Below are positions 1 through 12,903 of a stretch of DNA of 64,000 nt, one piece after another. Every line of letters starts with the position of its first letter. The first letter of the stretch is position 1. The notes under the pieces were generated by a model. It searched no databases. It was not told the origin of the DNA and saw only the letters and a program-made list of their open reading frames with translations. Where the stretch lies: assembly GCF_010183535.1 (NCBI RefSeq), contig NC_071331.1:10540001-10604000 (forward strand), written 5' to 3'. The DNA is from Caenorhabditis remanei (taxonomy: Eukaryota; Nematoda; Chromadorea; Rhabditida; Rhabditidae). The translations under genes were made by a program, and so were the position numbers.

Positions 1-649
1 AAGGGGGAGATGAAGAGACGCAGATGGATGAGGTCTAGTGGGACCAGAGGGGGGAGACAAAAAACATGAAGGAGCAATAATCAGACAATTTTCAGCATAG
101 ATCTGTAACTTTGGTTTGAAAGTGAATCGGTTACCTACAAAAAAATCTACTTTTGATGTTTCGTACGTTGCAAATGGAATCGAAGCGATTTCTTCTTATG
201 GTAACTAACGAAAATTCTATGATCTCTCACAATTTATTCAAGTTTTTACAAGAATTACTGTTTCAGATTGTGAGTTTAACTTTTCCAAGTTTTTACCTTC
301 AATACTGTTCCGAATAATTTACTATTTCTCGATCATTACAAGACAATGATGAATTTACTACCGTGTTCAACAATATTTCAGAAAAAACTAGGACATCGGA
401 CTGATTTCTTACAGTAACCCGCCCAGTGGAAACCCTCAGAATTAGTACGTCTTTCAGAGAATGTTATGTTTCACATTAACCAGATAAATTTATTTTTCGA
501 GGAGTACTCCGATGTAATCACAAAACATTCTCACTTCTATGATCATAGCGCCTCTGTTTCAAGATGGAGATATTTGGAATTTGAAAATAAAACATACGTT
601 AAAAGAACATTTACTATACACCAGTTTGATATCATGAAATGGTCCCAGG
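1..649. other. No gene recognised
   Basis: AT-rich sequence without a convincing exon series. The open frame at 466-723 runs into the MITE that starts at 650, has no recognisable domain and no splice or promoter context, so I do not call it. GAAACAGTAAT occurs on the minus strand near 253-263, one instance of a word scattered through the window. Confidence 0.5.
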
Positions 650-1330
650 CAGTGTGTGTTTTTCGAAATTTCTTATTCGAAAATATGTATTTTCGAAAAA
701 AAATTCGAATGATATTCGAATAATTTTTCGAATATTCGTTCGAACAGTTGTTCGAAATTTTAATCGAACAATTATTCGAACGAATTTTCGAACGAATATT
801 CGAATGACTTTTCGAATATTCGTTCGAATATTCGTTTGAACATTTTTTTCGTTGAAGAGCTGGAAGATTTTGGATCCGAAGAACTTTAAAGATAAATATG
901 AAATTTGAAATGATTTTCGTCCGTTTTTTTTTTTCAATTTATACTTATATTTTTGATTTAAAACTTTGCTCAACTTTAAAAAATGAAGATATGTGTCAGA
1001 ACTATTTCGAATGTTTTGAACAGTTCAGATGGAAATTTATCCACAAAACTAGCAATTCTTACGAAAATTTTCCGTCTCCCGACGGAACAATACTTTTTGA
1101 AAAACAGTAAAAATTTTTAAATTTTATTAGAAACGATATTCGAAAATTGTTCGAATAAAATTGCCTTCGAATACTGTTCGAACAATTATTCGAATAGTTC
1201 GAATAATTATTCGAACATATTCGAATAAGTATTCGAACAAAATATTCGAACAGTATTCGAAAAATGTTAGAATAATTATTCGAATAAATTTTCGAACAAT
1301 TATTCGAACGTTATCGAAAAACACACACTG
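650..1330. mobile_element. hAT-type MITE with TTCGAA-rich ends
   Basis: Termini are inverted repeats: CAGTGTGTGTTTTTCGA at 650-666 and its complement ending at 1330. The element is flanked by a perfect 8-bp direct repeat GTCCCAGG (642-649 and 1331-1338). CAGTG-type ends plus an 8-bp duplication are the signature of the hAT superfamily. The subterminal parts (about 665-845 and 1135-1320) are built of irregular TTCGAA/GTTCGAAT repeats in opposing orientation, able to fold back. The ~280-bp middle has a 70-codon open frame (898-1110) with no transposase features, so this is a non-autonomous copy. Confidence 0.85.
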
Positions 1331-1338
1331 GTCCCAGG

Positions 1339-4300
1339 TATGGAAATAAAGCCTTACTACAAATTTTTGTTTCAGACTGTTTATAAGTTAAGGAACACGA
1401 TTTTTTTATAGTTCAGCCTCTTCTATAATTTCTAGCAATTTCCGTTTCATCACGTTTTTAAAGGCATAAGTTGAAACGTGTCACTAATGCCAATCGGACT
1501 ATTTTTTTGGCCAAATTTCAATCAAATTTGCCTATGAAGAAATATCATTGAATTTCTCGAAACAACCATGCATTAAAACCAAAATCTGAAACTGAAATAA
1601 TCACGATAACTTAGACTTGACCATGTTTTCCCACTGTTTCACCAAAACCATATTTAAACCGATTTTTTCCTAATAGTACTGCCTCTTCATTCAATATGTT
1701 TTGTTTTATGTTTCCGGTCCAGTATCTGACAATATTTTGCATATATAAGATGTGTATCAGAACTAGCTCCTCATAACTCCCATTTATCTTCCTCACAAAA
1801 CCGTAATGTTTGAACTTGACCCCCACTCAACTCCATTTCTCCCGGATAAAAAATGTTCTCACCCACTCTCTCTCCAGAGGAATCATGAGAGAAGCAACAA
1901 TATATTTTTCCAGCTACTCGTTTTCCAAAATGCAACTGTCATTCCGAAACTCTCATAAATCACAGCTCAATGTTGCCCACTTCAGTGAGAAGACTTCTTC
2001 TTCATCTCCGGCTCCCATTCCTTCCGTCTTCTTCCCATCTCCTCCCCCCACCCCGAGAACATAATTAATCAAACAAATCCGCCAAATAGCTGCTCTTTTC
2101 CAGTGCAGTAAACACATAGAAGACTCGGAGATTGATGAGTGTGTCGGCGGTAAGTGTTTGATGTGAAGGCCCGTCGCCGTCGTCTCTGACACTTACACGC
2201 AAAACCACTAGGCACCTCTTTCGCTCTCTATCGAAAATGCATCTGTTTTGAAACGAAGGTGTCGACGACTGCTTAGAGACGATAAGGCGTCTAATCGGTT
2301 TAATTAATCTCTAACAAGCGATGCGCTCCTCTTCGTCTTCTTCTCATTCGTCTTTTTGCTTTGGGGGCTGTCGGGACGAAGATATATGTGGGTACCTAGT
2401 CGAACTGACGAAGGAGGAGATGAACGAAAAAAGAAAGACAGCTGGCGAATAGGGCTCGTAAAACCATCTCGATGAGTTATTTTATAGTCGACCCCCCCTC
2501 CGGCGGCAACTGAGTAGAAGGGGGGAGGGATGATGTGAGTGTTTTATGGCTTACAGAGAAATGAGAAATGGTCCCGCTGTTTTGAGAAGAGAAATTTGAA
2601 ACTCTCTCCGTTATTACTGTTTTAGGGTCTGATTTTTTCAAGGGACCAAGCGCCTTTCTCGATTGATATATGTGAGATTTTCTGAGAATTGTAAAAGTGA
2701 GGCAATGGAAAAAGCAAGACTACCAATCATATCCTTTTAAAGCCTAAATTAATAGAAATACTGAAATCGTCGATCGCATTCGTAGGTTTATGTCAAGAAC
2801 TGGAAAAAATAACGAACTATGTATGGAATAAGTGACTCCAAACAGTTAGTTTCAGAAAACAGTAATTCACCAAATGTTCAAAATACATTACATTGGCATC
2901 AAAATTTTAAGATTTTCAAAAGATTTATGAAGATTTTGAAACAGGGACTACGGTTTTCCAAAATGTTGACATAGATAATTCAGATAATGTTAGAGAACAA
3001 ATATCGGTTTCATCACAAGACCTAACGAGAATATGCACCATCTGAAACAGAAAAGTCATCCGATGAGGTTTACTAGAATTTCAGAGGATGATGATGCTGA
3101 AGTGTGTCCCGATTGTTAGTTCATGCGAAATAGGCAACAAGAATTAGAAAAAAAGATAATGCTTGAAGTCAGTAACCTAACAAATTTTCAAAAGTGCATA
3201 ACTATATTCACTCACAGATTGGTTTCATTAATAACCGTCACTTGGAAACAGACAATCTGCAACAGTGAAGTCTTTCTATCTAGCTCAAGCACTTACTAAC
3301 CAGGTCTCGAGACTTAATGACAAGAACATGAAACTGAAATATATTCAAAAATTACTCAAAATCTTGAGTAGCTACTCAAATATGTTTTGTACCAAACTTT
3401 GCCGATTAATTGATATCAAGTCTGCACGCTTCTCCGAAAAAAAAACCCTATACAGTGAAAATTTACTAAAGTTTCTACTGAATTACCACAATTTTGTTTT
3501 TCGTGAAAAAATTGTCGGTCCTAATATTTATGTATTCCATGTGGTACACCGCAAAATATGATACTACAGATGTAACTGAAATTAATGTGAAACGGGTACA
3601 GTAACCCAAGAAATTGACGAAGGCTTTGAAAACATTTTCGCTCACAAATTAACTTCGGGCATATCTGTACGACTAATTCTGAGACACGAAATTGTAAAAA
3701 TGGCAACAGTGAAACGGTAACTTTCTGTGGTGAGACTATTGTCTCTAGTGGTTTTGGTAATTTAGGTCCCGCTGCAGAGAACTTAGCACTTAGCCCAACA
3801 AGCCTCAAGAAATACAAAAATACTGAAACAGTAGTATTTATTCCGAAATACTGTGTCGTGAGGTTTTGGTATAATTACAAAATTGTATCACGGAACGGTA
3901 GAAGACACAAACCAATATCTTTTAAAAAAGTTGTTTGAATTCATAATTTGTTGGAAGCATATCTAGAATACATTTTTAGGTTTCTATTACCGACCATGAC
4001 GTCATTTTAGATTCCTTGCTTTCTAAAACCACTGTAACACCTAATTAGAACCTAAAAAAATCGAGTTGCTGAAACTGTATTTACCGTTTCTCATATGTTT
4101 TTTGGAGCACCAGTGAGAAACAATCATAATTTTGTCCGTTCTGCATTTCTTAGTAAATACTATTTCATAATCAACACAGTGGAACAAAACCAATGTTGTG
4201 ATCTATCTCTCTTAAAACAACTGTCTTCTCCAACAAATCTCTGATAAATCAGATCGAAAGGTCAGATTGATGGGGGATATCTTCTTATCAGAGAGAAAGA

Positions 4301-5434
4301 GACATTCTGATTGGAAAATATTTGCTGGACAACCGATGTGGGCTTTAGGAAGAATTCATGGGAATCATTAGAACATTTCGAACCTAAAATCTACAGTAAT
4401 CCTATGGAGCTGAAACTGTATCCCACCAACCAAACATCTAGCTCCCTCTAATTGAAAACCCCGGTGGCGTCTCGTCGATCATCATATCATCATCATCTTC
4501 CCCCTCTACTCAAAAATCTCTTCTGACAACTCAAGTCAATTTTTGAACGATGACAGATAAGCATCGGGTTGGTAGTGCTGACAAGTGGGGCTCTATGATG
4601 TTTTGTTTTGTGTCTGTGTGTGTTTGAGAAGCGTCAGGAAGGCCTTCTCCATGTCATCTCATCTTGAGTTATCGACACGGGTCTTGCAACGAAGATTGAT
4701 TACTCATGTTAGGACGACAATCAATCAATCGACACACTGCCTTCTCGCCGCCGCCACCACCGTCGACGTCGTTTGTCGTTTCTCATTCTCCATCTCCCGA
4801 CAAATTCGTTTTGTTTGGAGAAGAGGAAGAAAAATACTCAAAAGTTAAAATGGCACCGTTTCGGATACACTTGTTCCCCCTGAAAAAGGCACAAAAAATA
4901 GATATGGGGGGAGAAAACGACGATGGATGGCACACCAGTTGGGAAGGGGGGATGATTTATGAGTGCGGAACATTTTCGGCCGGGGGCCCCCGTCCAAATC
5001 CTGACGGCCAGGGGTGAGAGGCAATCACTCTTGTACTCTTTTGAAAAATTGGTATGTGCCACTGATCCGTCAGACACACCACATACACACAAAACGGGCG
5101 GTGTCGTTTTGTGTTTTTCGGGTTTCAAAACGTGTTGAAAACGGGATCGCAGTTTTAGGGATCCGAAAATATCCGTTGCGATCTATTATGAACCGGACTC
5201 ATGACAGGTAATCATCATCGATCATCTTCATAGTGTGTGTGCTGCTTTTAAGGTGTAATAAGGTGATGACTGACAGTTTTGTTGAACTACTGTAGAGGCA
5301 GAGGGGGGAACGTTTTGAAAAAGACGAAGAAGACATCAAAGAAGAGAGGAACGAGTTTGGTTTTACAGTTTCAGAACTATGTTAAGTGTAGGGCAAAGTG
5401 GGGATTGGGATGATCAAGATTTAGTGCAACATTC
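1339..5434. other. Gene-poor stretch, no exon series supported
   Basis: I see no gene here. Short open frames occur on both strands (for example 1810-2064, 3265-3561, 4585-5017) but lack domains, conserved splice pairs or signal sequences. C/T-rich blocks and a G-rich block (about 2480-2530) resemble Caenorhabditis intergenic or long-intron DNA. The stretch could be intron or upstream regulatory DNA of a gene outside the window. Confidence 0.5.
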
Positions 5435-5653
5435 TAACAAGGGAACCCCAAGCACTTGCAAGTTTGGAATTTGATGAGAATGCTACCATATGTTTATCTA
5501 GGTCTGAATAGACTCCCCTGAAATTTTTGGAATCCGCTCGGCACTTTGAACCGAGATATGAGCCCCCAAAGTTCCCAGCTCCTTAACCATAGGAAACCTA
5601 CTTTCAATTGTGGAGTGAACCTCCGAGCTATCATTGCAAGCCGATTCCACGTG

Positions 5654-6726
5654 CACAGGTAGTTGGCGTGCGGACCGCATGCGGATTCAGTCCTATTTTC
5701 CGTCCGTATAGAGTCCGCGGCGGAATTATGGCCCGCTACGGATTGTAGATGGACGCAGTGTGGACTTCGGGAAAAGAGGAGGAAGTGGGCGGCAGGCGTC
5801 CGCGCGCGGACTCAGCGCGGACCGTATATGGATTGGCGAAATAGTCCGTATGGACTGGCCGCGGCGGCCGCTTGCAGTAGCTCTTCCGAAGCTCTCGGAC
5901 TCCTCTCGGATAATGATAATTTTTGCAATCATTTACGGAGATTTTACTTTTCTTTCCCTATTTTTCGAAAGTTTCGCCTTTCTTTATGTTTTTTATATTG
6001 AAATTTCTTTAAATTAATTTTTTCGTGAAAAATTCGTGCATTTTACTGTGAATGATCAAACAATTATTGTGTTTTCAGTCTGTCCGATGATCCCAAAAAG
6101 AGAGACATCGGCGATAGCTGAAATGGAATCTATTCTTCGATTTCCTCAAAGGTTTGTGATAGTATTCAACATTCTCTATTCAAAATAATTTTTTTCAGTG
6201 AGGAAAATCGATAAAATTGGTAGGAACTCCTTCTCAAACACGACATCTGTATTTGTCCGAGGGAGGAACTCATTTTCAAAAGTAAGTTAACTGAATAAAT
6301 ATTTCTTATTCCGCATTTAATTGATTTTTTTCAGAAATACAAAGGGAAAAGCGGAAATCAACGACTGGAAATTGCTTCTACGACAATTGGGTTTCGATGG
6401 ATTTCAAGGACACGACTGCCCGACAAACTAGTGATTTCTATGTCTAATTTGCTATGTTTTCTTATTTTCATTATTTTAATGTTCCTTTTTTCTTTCTTTA
6501 AATAAAATAGTAATTTTATCACTGATCTTCCTTGTTAAATGACGATCTCAACCGGGGAACAAAGTAGGGAAGGGGCTGGCGGTGGGAGGGAGAGAAGCAA
6601 CTTTTTCGGCGCGCGGGCTCGAAACGGACCGTATATGACGCACACATATCGTCCTTAGCTACTTCTTTTTGAGTCCGGCGCGGACGCGTATATGGTCCGT
6701 ATTTCGTCGCTGGCCAACTACCTGTG
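5654..6726. mobile_element. Nested inverted-repeat element inside the Tc5-like repeat
   Basis: Begins CACAGGTAGTTGGC at 5654 and ends with the exact complement at 6726. Compared with the uninterrupted right repeat of the host transposon, the only duplicated host bases are TG (5652-5653/6727-6728), or GTG if the ends are drawn one base inward. The outer parts are GC-rich with repeated CGGACCGTATATGG-like words. The middle (6070-6430) has three exon-like blocks separated by short introns with GT...TTTTCAG borders, then AATAAA near 6500. The last two blocks join in frame, the first does not, so this could be a degenerate or captured gene fragment. Superfamily not identified. Confidence 0.7.
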
Positions 6727-6998
6727 TGTTTCGACTGATGTGGCGGCGCAGCAGGTTGAGCGCTTGTCTACTATGCGGAGGCTGTTCGGTTCGGTTCCAC
6801 ATTACCTATTTTTCTTTTTTTTTCTTTTTTTTCGTCTGGAATTTGCTATTTTAAAAAACGTTCATAAAAGTTTAAATAAATCTTTGATCTTGTTCTACAT
6901 GCGGCTCAGCCAAAAGATCTTTCTGGAACAGTCGGATTTCCAGTATAAAAGGGTCCCCGAAATAGAGGTTAGTTCACTTTATTCATTTTAATTTCGCT

Positions 6999-8701
6999 AT
7001 GTCGGCTCTGCTCATCTGGGATGTCGTTAACGAAGTTCTGCTCAACAACAATAGCCCCAAGAAGCGACAATTGGACAGGAGAGCGTCAAAGTTGGTTCAA
7101 CATTTGGTCAGCATTCTTCACGAATACGAACAGGGAGAACTGGAAATGGAAGAGTCGTCAGAGGTGGATCGCGTTGAAGATGTTGAAATGGATCACAACT
7201 ATGATCCTTCCATCGATTCGGGTGTCAGAGTTTTGCTTCCTACCGATCCCGTTAATCCGAAGATGTGCCTTATTGGAGATCAGCTGGTTGACATCAACGA
7301 TGCCGAGAAAGCAGTTGCATATTACGGTAGTTTTGGGGACGCCAAACGGAATGGAAAAACACGGCCATCCTTGAATACTGTCAACAAGAAATTTCCCTTC
7401 ATCAAGACTGAAATGCACTTGCGGAGACTTGCGGATCTGGAAAAATACGGTAAATTACATGACTTCGTTGTAATCACTGATTTCTATTATATTTCTAGGC
7501 GTCGAGATCAACGCTAACAATGCGATCGAGTTCGTGTCCGAAGAGATGTACAAGAAAGTGTCCCAGCATATGGATGATGGTCATATAATCCACAACCGGG
7601 ATCTTGGCCAGATTGCAATGGACATTGTGGCCCAGAACAATCTTCAAATCCGATTCAGCGCCTCCAGTTCTTGGATTGATGCATGGAAACGGGCACACAG
7701 ATTATCATCCAGAAGAATAACGAAGTTTGTTTCGCGAAAACGTTTTGTGGATGCCGCCGAGATTCAAAAGAAGTCCGAGGAATGTGTCAAGCAAGTGAAA
7801 ACATTGATGACAGGATACAGCAATCATCAAGTCTACAACGCAGATCAGTCAGGATTCGTGTTCGAAATGCATACAATGAGAACATTGGCTAGAACTGGTG
7901 CCAAAGATGTCCCCGTTGTAGTCCGCTCTGAATCGAACATGAAACGTTCCTACACTGTTATGCCGATGATCAATGCTGACGGTGGATTTGCTCCAAAGAT
8001 GTTTGTCGTGCTCAAGGAACCGGGAGGCAAACTTCCTGCAAAAGGACACTTTCCAGTACCAAACTTGGTCGTCAAGGCATACACGACACATATGATGACA
8101 AAAGGACTCATGTTGGAGTTCTTCCAGGAGTGTGTGTTTGACAAGGACATGCCTGACGATCTGTTATTGCTCTTGGATAGTTGGACATCGTGGAAGGACA
8201 TTGCTGCAATCGACTCGGTGAAACCTGCTTCAACGTCGCTGAAAACAGTCACTATTCCTCCCGGTTGCACAGGAAAGATTCAACCTCTCGATGTTGGAGT
8301 TTTTGGACAATTCAAAAAGATCATCAAGGCGATCAATGCTTATGCTCAACGAAACTATCCCAACTTCCATGTAGCTGTACGCGATAATATCCTCAAGGTA
8401 TCTCCCAAAGATAAATGAATAGTTTTTATAGTGTGGTTTGCAGGTTATATCGTTGGTATTCTGGCAAATGTCACATCCAAGTCTCAAGGAATGGGTCAAA
8501 GAAGCTTGGTTCCTCCCTGGATACCTCAACTCCCATCCACTTCCGTACGACACTCCATTCGATCTTCTGTTTCCACTGGATGTCGCCGGGCATTGTGAGA
8601 TTCCATCGTGCAAAAATTCATCGTTCATTCGCTGCCTCTATTGTCAGAAAAATATTTGTTTCTCTCATTTCATAGAAGATTATCATTATACCAAATGTTA
8701 A
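6999..8701 (+). CDS. Tc4/Tc5-like DDD transposase, 3 exons, ~535 aa
   Basis: Exons 6999-7449, 7499-8397 and 8444-8701 join in frame across introns of 49 and 46 bp. The N-terminal third is charged, followed by a CENP-B/Tc5-type helix-turn-helix region (about residues 150-230, ending in a basic SSRRITKFVSRKR stretch). The catalytic core shows NADQSG (first Asp), LLLLLDSWTS (second Asp) and PPGCTGKIQPLDVGVFG (third Asp), the pogo/Tc4/Tc5 DDD arrangement of DDE_1-type transposases. The C-terminus has a Cys/His cluster (CEIPSC...CLYCQKNICFSH). The stop at 8699-8701 overlaps an AATAAA signal. No frameshift or stop is visible, so the copy may be active or recently active. It would cut and paste elements carrying the matching ends. 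Confidence 0.85.
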
Positions 8702-9070
8702 TAAACTTTTATGAACGTTTTTTAAAATAGCAAATTCCAGACGAAAAAAAAGAAAAAAAAAGAAAAATAGGTTATGTGGAACCGAACCGAACAGCCTCCC
8801 TCCGCATAGTAGACAAGCGCTCAACCTGCTGCGCCGCCACATCAGTCGAAACACGTGGAATCGGCTTGCAATGATAGCTCGGAGGTTCACTCCACAATTG
8901 AAAGTAGGTTTCCTATGGTTAAGGAGCTGGGAACTTTGGGGGCTCATATCTCGGTTCAAAGTGCCGAGCGGATTCCAAAAATTTCAGGGGAGTCTATTCA
9001 GACCTAGATAAACATATGGTAGCATTCTCATCAAATTCCAAACTTGCAAGTGCTTGGGGTTCCCTTGTAA

Positions 9071-12000
9071 ATGAAAATAAACATTTGAAATCATTTCCTG
9101 GAAAAGATAGGCTTGAATTACACTGGGATCCAAGAAGGTGATCGAAAGAATACTGAAACGGTAACTAACTCTGGTTAGAAGGAAGTGACAAAACTTATGG
9201 AATGGTTCTAGCAATATGATCCAATCCCCTACTTTTTTCAGAACGTTGAGTTTTTGATTGTTTCGATTCGAAAGTTTCGAACAGTTGTCAGAATTTCAGC
9301 TTGAGCTAATTTCACAACTTTTTAGTTTGATAGAAATACTGAAATTAAGAAATGAAACAATTGTCGATTCTTCACAAATTACCAATGATGATTAAACTTC
9401 TCACAAGTGAGTCGACAATCTGAAACCGAAACTCATTTCTCCTAAAAACTTACGGATAATACGCAGCGTTACCTTTTTTCGGATTACTTGAAGCGGTAGT
9501 TTTCTGTCCAACGTAGACGTCTGATCAACAAAACTTACATCGAACCATCGAAACTGTTAAATTTTCAGAAATCCGGATGAGGCATTGAGTGAAAAAGATG
9601 CTCGGGTTCTTACTTCTTTGTTGAATCAGAAAATATACATAATTGTTTCGAGCGCTGTTTCATTAATACAATTTTCAAGTGAGCTGGTAGCACAGCGAAC
9701 AGAACAGAAATCAGGAGTGGTTGGTTTACTTACTTTATCCTTGAAACTGTATCAATATTGTGATTTTACCTAGCATTCCTCGTAGAAAAAACTCATGTTA
9801 ATATACGCTTCTCTATTTTTTTCCAAGATAACCAAAACTAAACCAAAACAATTCACATCCAGGGGAGTTGATCCATACCAGAAACGGCAACTATTTAAAA
9901 AAAAGTACTTTTTCAGGGAGATGTTAACATTTATGGGTTTCAATATAAGACGGTCGAAATTACGCAGTTTTTTGCTTACGCATTTATTTTCTAAAAAAAA
10001 ACTGAGAAATTCTGTTCTGAAGCAAATTCTTTTTCTTGTTTCAGATTTCAATCAAAAACGTGTGAAAAATAATCATCTAGACACAAATTTACTACGTATC
10101 GGTTGAGCCACGTCATTCTCTGTTCCTGTTTTCCAGAGTCGATATCGATACGGACATTGTATCAAGCCAAAACATTGTAAATTCTGTTCCTTTCAATTCA
10201 ATCTTCAAATTCAATCAAATCAATCGAGGAAATTATGGATACTCAAAGTTATCGCAATGAAACAGTTATTTCAGTTTTGCAATCGAAACGAGAAATGAGA
10301 AATGTATCAATAATCGTACTATTTCAATAGGCTTTCAAAACTGCTGATTGATTTTTTTTTCATTAGTTGAATGAAATTAACAACTGGTCCTCAAAGAAAA
10401 ATTGAAAACCCATTTGACAAAATTGGACCCATAGGACGACCCAATAAAAAAAACTAGCAATAAACCATAGAAATTAACTTCCTGAAACATTGTTTTTTTA
10501 TTTCAAATTTTGACAGAAAACATGGATTTCAAAAAATAATCTTACTGTGTCTAGAAGACTTAAAATAGTTTCAATAGTTTTATTTTTTGATGTTGATGTA
10601 TTTTTTGCCGAAATCAAACTATAGCTTATTGTTAGGGCGTCTCCAAAATCCTTATTTTCAAAACCAAAATAAGTGACTCCTGCTCACGGTTTCAATTTCT
10701 CAATAAACTGGCTAAAACAGTAACATTTCCGTTTTTGGCAGCGTGAACGTTTTCTTCTCTCTTCAGACGAAGAAAAATTCAAAATTCAGCCCATCTGTCT
10801 TCTTCTCCTTAAATTTGATTCCATCTCCTCCTCCCGCCAGCCACCACACGGTATATGTACATACAATTCATCCCATTCCCCTTTGTGTCACTCACAGAAT
10901 GACATAAAAGAAAACGTATGCGGATTTTATGACTTTTTTCTCTTCTGGTGGCAAAGAAAAACGATACGAGTTAGTAGTCCGTCACGCATCGATGATAAAA
11001 TCTGCCTTTTTTGAACTTGAACTTGTGTGTCGACGGAACAAATTATTCATTGGGGACTGCTTGGATTGTGATGAAAACAGACATGTCGAGTGACAAATGA
11101 GACGAGAGTCTGTTGCTCGTCTTCATTCTTCATCTCAACACAGCCCCATCACGAAAAACAAAAACTCCTTCTCTGTATATATCTACAACAATCGCACCCA
11201 TTCATCAGTTTTTCTGCAACTGGGACCTATCGATCATTTCTTTTCGCCTTCTCCTCCCCTCTCCTCGTCGTTGTTGCCTTCAAAATTCGGTGTGTCGATG
11301 GAAAATGCGCGAAGCAGCAACAATAAGACAAACGATCTTCTCTTCTTCAAATCGACGACAACGATTTCTTCATCTTTTGGGTGACAAGCACCAACTTTCC
11401 GGGTGCCCCAACAATCATATTCTTGGGCTGTGCGATGATTGATTGGAAATATAGCGTTGATGACATATGATAATGATGGAATACCCCTTGATGTATCTAT
11501 ATCATCATAGCCTCTCCTCCCCCCACTCCCCCTTTCCTCCTGTCGTTGATCTTCAAGTCTTAATGGTCAAATAAAAACATAAACAAAGTGGAGAGAGGGG
11601 ATGGATTTTTATTTTTCAAAAGTTGAGGGACGAACTTTTGGAGTCTCATGATCATGGTGCCTGGATGAAAATGGGTGGAAAAACCTAACGATCTAGGAAT
11701 TTAATGAGCTGTATATCATTTTCTGAGAACAGTAAAAACTGGAATCACAGGTTTTAAAAGTATTTAGAAATGTTTAATTTCAATTGTTTTTTTCAGCGCG
11801 AACGAAAGCCAAAGCACGACTTCAATGAATGCAGGTCATGAAACCGAAACAATTTTGCAAGTATTTTCAAAAAATGAAAATTTCGAACTACTCATATTGC
11901 GTTCTTTAAAGGCATTCTTTAATTTGGTATTTAACTGAAATCATTGAGCTGAAATGTGAAAACCTATCAGAAGTCTATAATTACTTCAGTGAGCCATTCA

Positions 12001-12576
12001 TAACTTAACCTTATAATGAGGCGGAATTCTATAATTTTCTGAAATTATACCCTCTTAATCTCAACTGACAAGTTACTGTCACAGTGAAATTTCATCTTAT
12101 TTTCAACTCTTGCCAGGGGCCAACAGATGAGCGAGTGTTGTGAAAACTAAAAATCTGTATCCAATCCGAGTTTTTTAAAATTTGATACTTCTCCAAAATG
12201 CAATGGAATGCCAATTTCGTATGAACAGATATAAAAACTCAGAAACACAAAACTTCTTTCAATCAGTCAACTTGGATTTGTTCTCTAATTGTAACAGCCT
12301 TAAACCTATACCACTGACTACACAACTAAACCAAATAAATTATCCATCTGAAACAGGGGAAAAAAGTTTCAGAGAAATAACTTAGAGCAAAATATGGTTT
12401 CCTGTTTCAACAGTAGAACTTTGGTGTTTCTGTAAAATATGTATCAATGCGAACAGTTTTCTATATTCAAAAACGAAAATTCAGAAATCAAATTTCCTGA
12501 AATCTCGGTATTTCAGATTGCCCGTTTCTCAACATTCATGATTAGTTTTTGTATTCCAACTGGTTCGTTCAATGCA
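9071..12576. other. Gene-poor stretch
   Basis: No exon series or known domain found. Open frames such as 9585-9773, 9795-10106 and 11090-11442 look incidental. The part around 10.75-11.55 kb is richer in C/T-rich tracts and may be regulatory, but nothing specific supports a gene. Confidence 0.45.
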
Positions 12577-12578
12577 TA

Positions 12579-12901
12579 CTTGCAAAATATCGGCCCGTCC
12601 CGGCTCGGCCCGTCGGCCCGGCCCGGGCCGGGCCGGGCCGGTAGAGAAAGTTGCCGGCCCGGAGTCAAAAAATGAGCACAATTTTTTCACAAAATTTTTC
12701 GAAATTTTTTGAAATTTTTATCAAAAATAGTCAAAAATCCTATGTAAACTTGAGTTTTATCGATATGTAAAAACATTTTTTGCGAAAAAATCAAAAAAAT
12801 TTTCAAAAAATTCAAATTTTCAAATTTTTGTACTGTGACCCGGGCCGACCGGGCCGGTGAAAATTCTCAAATCGGCCCGGCCCGGCCCGGCCCGTTGCAA
12901 G
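12579..12901. mobile_element. GC-ended MITE, TA target duplication
   Basis: Ends CTTGCAA (12579) and TTGCAAG (to 12901), flanked by TA on both sides (12577-12578, 12902-12903). Runs of CGGCCCGGCCCG-type sequence follow each end in inverted orientation and sandwich an AT-rich centre full of AAAATTTTT. Related in its ends to the element at 17673-18037. The TA duplication fits a Tc1/mariner-type non-autonomous element. Confidence 0.75.
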
Positions 12902-12903
12902 TA

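Larger units (their letters stand above)
5438..9067 (+). mobile_element. Tc4/Tc5-like DNA transposon (with nested insertion)
   Basis: Long terminal inverted repeats of about 370 bp start CAAGGGAACCCCAAGCAC at 5438 and end with the complement at 9067. The target duplication is TAA (5435-5437 and 9068-9070), fitting the TNA duplication known for the Tc4/Tc5 group and distinguishing it from TA-duplicating Tc1/mariner/pogo elements. The left repeat is interrupted at 5654-6726 by another element and resumes at 6727-~6880; the right repeat (~8693-9067) is uninterrupted and shows the original sequence. Without the insert the element is 2,557 bp and encodes one transposase between the repeats. The open, fully spliced transposase and the well-matched repeats suggest a fairly young copy. 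Confidence 0.85.

Noticed and set aside
639..1349. Several 60-110-codon frames around the first MITE
   Set aside because: All are translations of TTCGAA repeats (FEYIRTNIR-like), not proteins.
5438..9070. Tc1/mariner or pogo assignment of the 5.4-9.1 kb transposon
   Set aside because: The duplication is TAA rather than TA, the ends start CAAGGG, and the terminal repeats are long, which fits Tc4/Tc5 better although the catalytic core is pogo-related.
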